64,000 nucleotides of DNA from Amblyornis subalaris (taxonomy: Eukaryota; Chordata; Aves; Passeriformes; Ptilonorhynchidae), in assembly GCA_018881555.1 (NCBI GenBank), contig JACAXG010000064.1:3911304-3975303 (forward strand). Direction: 5' to 3'. Below, piece by piece: positions 58,344-64,000 of this stretch. Made by a program: the position numbers and the translations under genes. The notes under the pieces are model-generated. The model saw only the letters and a program-made list of their open reading frames with translations, did no database searches and was not told where the DNA came from. Position 1 is the first letter of the stretch. Every line of letters starts with the position of its first letter.

Positions 58344-58625
58344 AACGAGGTTTGGGGAGTTTGTGAAGGAGGGGGAAACCCCAAGGTTTGGGGTTTTAAG
58401 GCCTCCACAATGCACACATGCAGATCCCTCCTTCCCACCCACCGCCGGTTCTCCAAAATCCTTCAACTCCCTCCCANGGTTTTGTGAGGGCAACAAATCT
58501 CNCCAGGGTTCCCCCAGGGTTCTGTCAGAGGTCATGGAGGAATTTGACTGAATCTCTATCCAAAGCTCGAGTTTAGGTGGGGAGGAGGANGTGAAGTTTG
58601 TCTTAAAATCGTGTTTATCACCTAC

Positions 58626-58670
58626 ATAGAATCACNGAATTGTTATGGTTNGAAAAGACCTCTAAGATCA
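58626..58670 (-). mobile_element. CR1 fragment split by a later CR1 (left part)
   Basis: 'atagaatcacngaattg', then 'gaaaagacctctaagatca'. The sequence resumes at about 58827 with 'tcatcgagtccaacc'. Confidence 0.88.
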
Positions 58671-58826
58671 CCGGCACAGGCTGCCCGGAAAAGCTGTGGC
58701 TGCCCCATGCCTGNAAGTGTCCAAGGCCAGGTTGGACAGGGCTTGGAGCAACCTGGGATAGTGGAAAGTGTCCCTGAGAAGATCTTTAAGGTCCCTTCCA
58801 ATCCAGGCCNTTCTATGATTCCATGG
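58671..58826 (+). mobile_element. CR1 3' fragment inserted into an older CR1
   Basis: Sense orientation from 'cacaggctgcccggaaaagc' to 'cattctatgattccatg'-type ending. Flanked on both sides by the trinucleotide TCA, a possible short target-site duplication. Confidence 0.92.
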
Positions 58827-58885
58827 TCATCGAGTCCAACCACGAACCCAGCACCACCTCCGCTAAACCACGGCCTCAAATCATT
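58827..58885 (-). mobile_element. CR1 fragment split by a later CR1 (right part)
   Basis: 'tcatcgagtccaaccacg', 'aacccagcaccacctccgc', 'taaaccacggcc' continue the reversed older element exactly where the left part stops. Confidence 0.87.
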
Positions 58886-59174
58886 CCAAAGGAGGCTGTC
58901 ACTGTCCAAAATAGTCATGGGATAGGGCTCCTTTCCCAGGAATCGTGGAAAACCGCGTTCGGAGCAGCTCTCTTTAAAGCAGGACATGAATTATGGTTTC
59001 TTCACGCCTGAAGAGTTCTGACCCCCACGTCACCAACCACCCAGCTCCTGCAAGAGCTGCCCCATTTTGGATAACTGGCCAAACGTCCATCCGAGGTATC
59101 AACCTGACAGTCCCAAATCTTGGAATACACACCCCAGGCCGTGCATCCCCTGTGTCACAGGAAAGCCAACTCCA

Positions 59175-59345
59175 TGGAATCCTTTAGGTTGGAAAACACC
59201 TCTGAGATCACTAAGCCCAACCACAAACCCAGCTCTGCCAAGGCCACCGCTGAAACGTGTCCCCGAGTGCCACATCCGCACGTCTGTTGAATCCCTCCAG
59301 GGGTGGGGACTCCGCCAGTGCCATGGGCAGCCTGATCCAACGTCC
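59175..59345 (-). mobile_element. CR1 3' fragment, 'ccacaaacccagctctgcc' subfamily
   Basis: Reversed tail from 'atggaatcctttaggttgg' to 'gccatgggcagcctgatcc'. Confidence 0.88.
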
Positions 59346-59960
59346 ATCTCCCAGATTATGCTCATTTATTAACACAAAACACACACAGAGACCCCACAAG
59401 GAGTGACCAAGCCTCGTTCTGACCCAGAAGTGCCTCAATATTCACCTAAGGCACAGAGGTTCAGACCAAGAAGAGATCTGAGCTCACCACACCCAGGTTG
59501 ACCACCCCTAAAAACACCTTATTTCCTTTCTCAGCCCCAAAACCAGAGCGTTTCCCCTCAGGCCGTTGGGTCTGGATGAATTTGTGGCTTGCACTGGAGT
59601 TTTGTAGGGTCAAAAAGTAATTACCCCAGAGTTTCCAGGTAGGGGCCTGCTTGATCTCTGAAAGGAAACCTCCCTGCCCTTAATTTGGGCCCTGAGTGAC
59701 CAGAACAGAACTTTTTTTCCTCCCCTCCTCTCCCGAAGAACTTGTGCAGATTGCCTGTGACATTTAGAGCAGCTAAAATTATCTCAATTAAATATCTCCG
59801 CTGCTTTCCTTTGTTCTCTTTTCCTTTCTAGTTCTTTCCTTCCAGACAGCTGGAACATGTTCTTTAGACACTCTTTAAAGACAAAAGGACAAAAAAGAAA
59901 AAAAAAAACCCTCCCTACCCCAAACACCCAACAACCAAAACTCACATAGCTTCAGCTCAG
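59346..59960. other. Unique sequence containing a G/T-rich downstream element (minus strand)
   Basis: 59900-59945 read on the minus strand is strongly G/T-rich ('gagttttggttgttgggtg'), fitting a cleavage-stimulation element for the polyadenylation signal at 59962. Nothing else recognised. Confidence 0.5.
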
Positions 59961-59961
59961 C

Positions 59962-59967
59962 TTTATT
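59962..59967 (-). terminator. Polyadenylation signal AATAAA of an unidentified minus-strand transcript
   Basis: The hexamer overlaps a TAA stop (59967-59969) and is followed within 20-60 bases by a G/T-rich element, the full set of mammalian/avian 3'-end signals. Confidence 0.55.
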
Positions 59968-60086
59968 TAGAAACACGGTCGGAATAAATGTGAAGAATAT
60001 TTNATGTTGCTCCAGGATTCCTCCACGGGAGACGGGAGAGCGGTCTCGCCTCGTCCAGTAAAGTCATTCCTTTGTGGATTGCAGGT
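59967..60086 (-). other. Candidate 3'-terminal coding exon of an unidentified gene
   Basis: On the minus strand a classical acceptor (CCTTTCTCCCACACCTCCCCCAG, plus-strand 60087-60109) is followed by 40 codons ending in TAA, directly overlapping AATAAA. The peptide in that frame begins TCNPQRNDFTGRGET and ends LFRPCF. A second frame is also open to a TAA at the polyadenylation signal, so the reading frame is not proven. No family is recognised. In mammals the gene next upstream of ARC on the same strand is JRK; nothing here identifies this exon with it. Confidence 0.4.
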
Positions 60087-60109
60087 CTGGGGGAGGTGTG
60101 GGAGAAAGG

Positions 60110-61334
60110 GTTAAAGGTTTGTGCGCTGAATTTTGGGGGATGCTTGGCACCATGAGGTGGCACACGGTGGTTTTGGCCTCGGTGCCGTTCCCCCTCCTGG
60201 CCCACGTGTTCCCCATGACAGGGCCTGGCCCTGCTGATTTGACCTCTCGCCTTTACAAATTCCCTGCCAATCTGTTCAGGGGAGAGAAAATTCCTTCCCA
60301 GCGTGAAATTTGGCAGCTGCCTCATCCCTGTGCCTGAGGCAATGAATCACCAGAGTTAAGTAACAAACCCATTTATACATCAAGACACCATCACTGTCCA
60401 AGCAATCATTCTGTGCTTTTCGGTGTGAAGCCAATTATTGTAAATTCTGCTTACATTCATCCCATTCCCGCCCATTTTGTTCCATTATTCTTTTTTTCCT
60501 NTACCTTCTGGATGTTTTGCAAAACAACGAAAAACTTCAGGAGGAGGCTGGGATGTTAAGCAGAGGCAGAAAGTATCTCCCAGCCCCCAAGAACNGTTGT
60601 TTACTATTAATTTTAGGAGTTTCTGGGAAACCTCTCAGGGAAACCTCACCAAAGGAACATTTGGCAAGAACAATCGGTTTGCTAATGAGATTTTGTGCCA
60701 CCTGGTTTGTGTATTAGTGTCTGATAAATATACTGATGTACCCCCGCACATTTTAAAGAACCTGTTATTTTTACAAATAATTTTTTATAGTGCTGCTCTT
60801 CTGTCTTCTTAGCACCTCTTTCATTCCTCTGTCTATTGGCAGTTATTAAACGAGTGATTTCCAAATGTGTTTGGTTTGTTCTTCTGAAAATGAAGTTTTG
60901 CTGGGTTGAAATAAGCAGTGGGTGATCCGTGTTGGAAGGGAGATCTGGGGAAAGCACAGGCACTGGGAGTTTGTGGGGGCAGAGCAGGATGTGCCAACGT
61001 TGTGAAGGCTGGGAAAAGCAGCAGGACTTGCACACTGAGCTGAACTGCAGGTTGCAACATCCAGGAATTGGCACAAAATGGATTTAGGGCAAGACTCGTG
61101 TCTCTCTGAGACAGAACTCTCAGACCAGGTCATCTCCTGCTGCCTGGCCAGGCTGTGTCCATGCGGGACACAACCATGGATGTGACATTTCCCTCTCTGT
61201 TCCACACGGAGCTGAGGTGCCCTCAGCAAGTTCAGAACGTCCTGCCTTAAATACCTTCCTTTGTCTGATTGGAGAGTACAATTTGGTGAACCCAGACCTC
61301 TGCTTTTCCAAATTGCTCCACCNCTCTGAGCGAA
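60110..61334. other. Unique sequence, possible intron of the gene ending at 59.96 kb
   Basis: No further exon could be supported on the minus strand. Overlapping frames near 60682-61364 look non-coding. Confidence 0.4.
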
Positions 61335-61490
61335 ACACATCCGGAGAAATTGTGGATGCCCCATCCCTGNAAGAGTTCAAGGCCAGATTGGACTGGGCTT
61401 GGAGCAACCTGGCCTAGTGGAAGGTCCATGGCAGGGAGGTGGGAATGAGGTGATCTTTAAGGTTTTTCCCAAGCATTCCATGGTTCTAAG
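61335..61490 (+). mobile_element. CR1 3' fragment
   Basis: Sense orientation from 'ggagaaattgtggatgcccc' to 'aagcattccatggttctaag'. Confidence 0.88.
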
Positions 61491-63647
61491 AGATCTCTCT
61501 CTTTGATAATGGAGGAACTACAACAAACACTAAAACGTTGGTTTTCTCCAAAAAAAAAAGTGATTTAAACTTGGGGAGCACTTAAATTCCAGGCCTGGGG
61601 TTTGTTCTCACTGTGCCTCCCCACCGGTGAGNACTTGGATACTTCACCACAGGGCGGACTGCAGATATTCACCCAGGCCCAGATTATTCCCCTCAGGCAG
61701 CAGCAGGACCATTCCTGCATCCCTCCATCCCAGCTTTGTGTTCCAAGCGCGGGGACGCCGCGCCTCGGGACAGCAGAGCTGCTATTCACAGCCTGAATTC
61801 CTAATTTTTGAAATAAAATTTTAATCTCAGCATCTTTCAGACACCAGGCTCGAGGAGGGAGAGGAGAGGGCTGCGTGACAGGCAGGCTTTGGCAGCTGGG
61901 CTTCATTAACTCTGCTTTTCAAAGCTGCNTTTGTGCCTCCAGAATAACAATGGAGTTCTCTCAGGCCTCGTATTCCGTCCCCTCACCGCTGCTGTGGTGT
62001 CCCCTTTGTGCCATCATCTCTTTCTCTCCCTAACACATTAAACTGCCATCAAAGATGAGTTTTGCAAACAGTTTGTTGCCCGNTGGAGCCTTACGTTTCG
62101 GAGGTGCTGCTGCTGTTGCATGTTTCGTACAATTTTATTTTCAAGCGGTTCATTTTTTTCCTAATGGGCTCACTTGGGGGTCTCTCCAGCTGGAGGGAAA
62201 ATGGAGCCGAGCAAAACTTCCTGCCGAGAGACCTTTGCAAACCCCAAGAAACCTTTCTCAGGAACAGGAGTTCCACGTCCTTAACGAGATCATTTTCATA
62301 AACGTCTAGGGAAAGAGCGGAAAGAGAAAATAGTGACAGCAAAATAGAGATAATCNCTAAAAATGCTCTCCAAGTAAACCAAAAGCCCACTTGGAGTAAT
62401 GAGACAGAAACATTTCAAGGAGCCTGAAGGAGGAACATGTGTGAAAAGCAGTAACATCTGCACCCTGCAGCTGGATGTCTCTCCCCTGGTGCAGAGANTT
62501 GGGGAAAAAGTGGGGAAATAACCAGACATTGTGTGAAGAAACTCCTTCTTTTCCTGTGTTCCAAGCTTGGCACTTGCTCTTTTCCGATGATAACCCTTAG
62601 TTCCTGCATCAGAAGGATCAATAAGCCATCAACCCCTAATGACTCCTCTCTAGATCCTATAATACCATTTCTTTCTCTAGATCCTGTAATATCCTTCCTT
62701 TTNCTCTTTCTTTTCCTTGACTGGATTATTTCCCTGAGCAAAATGGACTTTATTAATCCCTCCCACTGGGTAGTTTGGGCTTTTTTTCACATCCTCCATG
62801 GGATGAAGAATACAAAAAATAATAATAAAGATGTGGATGAAAGGAGCTTTTTCAGTGGGAATGGGGGCAGGTGAGAGGGGACAACAGGAGATGTCCCAAC
62901 TTTGCTCCTCCTTCCACTTCATCCTCTCCCCACAGCAGAGCTGCCCACAGATTTCCAGCCCTTAGGCCTGAACTGAGCTGGAAAAACAGGTTTCTTTTTT
63001 TCCACTTCCATAAGGAAAAGCCTGATCTTCCAACTTCTCCCACGTGACACGCCAAACTGGCACCACCGGTCTGACTTCTGATGACTTTGCCCGCNGGCTT
63101 TGAGTTCTGATGCTTCACCAGCTGAACGAGCCAAGTTCCCAGCGAGTCAGCTCCTCCAATTTCCAATTCAACTACGATGTAGCACTTCCTTCCAGGCCTG
63201 TTCTCCATCAGATCCTTCGCTTCATCATTCCCACCGACACCGCTGAGCATTTGCAGAGTGGCAGCCTAGCTCAGCTTCCCGCAGGAATTNTGTACCCAGC
63301 TGAAGCCTGAGTATTTCCAGCAAGGCGGAGTGGGCTGTCAAATACCACGGTTTCCATGCTGGGATCGTTTCTTCCTGTCTGAGGAAAGCTGCTGGGAAAC
63401 GGAATGACTTTGGTTCCCGCGGCCGCTTCCCTTGACAAGGAGAAAGCTGCTGAAGCAAAAGCGGGACAGCTGGAAGGGCAGAGCTAAATCCGGAGTTTAG
63501 CTCCCACTTCTTCCCTTTCCCAGGGAGAACCTGCAGATGGATCCTTGTCACCCACTCAGAGCCAACAGGACAGGGAGGATGTGAGCTCTGTGTGACAGCT
63601 TGGTGCAGCCTTCGACAAAACTCTGGAGCCTCCAACTTCAAAAGGAT
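61491..63647. other. Unique sequence
   Basis: An AACAATGG SOX-type site lies at 61946-61953 within a repeat-free block. A minus-strand 132-codon frame at 62852-63250 is compositionally protein-like but has no recognised domain and no clear splice sites. Confidence 0.45.
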
Positions 63648-64000
63648 GTGGAGCTGCTGGAGTGATTCCAGAGGAGGCCATGGAGATGCTCCAAGGGCTG
63701 GAACCTCTCTGCTCTGGAGGCAGGCTGGGAGAGNTGGGAATGTCCAGCCTGGAGAAGAGAAGGCTCCAGGGAGACCTCAGAGCCCCTTCCAGTGCCTAAA
63801 GGGGCTCCAGGAGAGCTGGAGAGGGACTTTGGACAAGGGATGGAGTGACAGGACAAGAGGGAATGGATTTAAATTGACGAAAGGAAGGGTTGGATTGGAT
63901 ATTGGGAAGAAATTCTTCCCTGGGAGGGTGATGAGGCCCTGGCACAGGTTGCCCAGAGAAGCTGTGGCTGCCCCATCCCTGGAAGGGTCCAAGGCCAGGT
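63648..64000 (+). mobile_element. CR1 LINE 3' fragment, cut by the window edge
   Basis: Sense orientation from 'ggagctgctggagtgattcc' to 'ggaagggtccaaggccag'. Its 3' end lies beyond the window. Confidence 0.92.

Noticed and set aside
62852..63250. 132-codon minus-strand frame as a coding exon
   Set aside because: Its composition is protein-like, but no domain or paired splice sites could be identified.
1..64000. CRISPR arrays, bacterial operons or an endogenous retrovirus
   Set aside because: No regularly spaced repeats, no bacterial gene organisation, and no LTR pair, reverse transcriptase or envelope-like frame was found. The only gag-like gene is the host gene ARC.

Overview
The window is a stretch of bird nuclear genome. 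The evidence is about 38 5'-truncated CR1 retrotransposon tails of the avian type, an intact eukaryotic tRNA-Leu(CAG), vertebrate-style simple repeats, and one unmistakable gene: ARC (activity-regulated cytoskeleton-associated protein) on the minus strand, with bird-like sequence features. Order and species within birds cannot be fixed from the sequence alone. Isolated single Ns occur throughout, which looks like masked ambiguous bases rather than assembly gaps.

Layout. Positions 1-3200 hold the tRNA gene and unique sequence. From 3.2 to 42 kb the window is gene-poor: CR1 fragments in both orientations, microsatellites and several short CpG-richer unique islands, with no convincing protein-coding exon. 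From 42 to 56.65 kb recognisable CR1 copies stop (one very degraded candidate apart). This quiet interval holds ARC: a TATA box and CCAAT box near 49.4 kb, a ~0.5 kb leader without a single ATG, the 404-codon uninterrupted reading frame at 47618-48832, possible spliced downstream exons at 46.2, 45.4 and 44.9 kb, and a candidate polyadenylation signal at 43.18 kb. Upstream of ARC, 53.4-54.5 kb carries two identical CRE half-sites, MEF2-type sites and a CArG-like site: a candidate activity-response enhancer. From 56.6 kb CR1 copies resume. There is a CpG-rich block at 57.4-58.1 kb, a CR1 inserted into another CR1 at 58.6-58.9 kb, and a well-formed candidate 3'-terminal exon of an unidentified minus-strand gene at 59.96-60.09 kb. 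The last CR1 runs off the right edge.

How it fits together. ARC is a domesticated Ty3/gypsy-type gag gene that acts in neurons downstream of synaptic activity. The repeat-depleted block around it probably marks its regulatory domain. The least explained elements are the structure of the ARC 3' end and the terminal exon at 60 kb; both could be resolved with RNA-seq. Most long open frames elsewhere are translations of CR1 tails or low-complexity tracts and are not genes.
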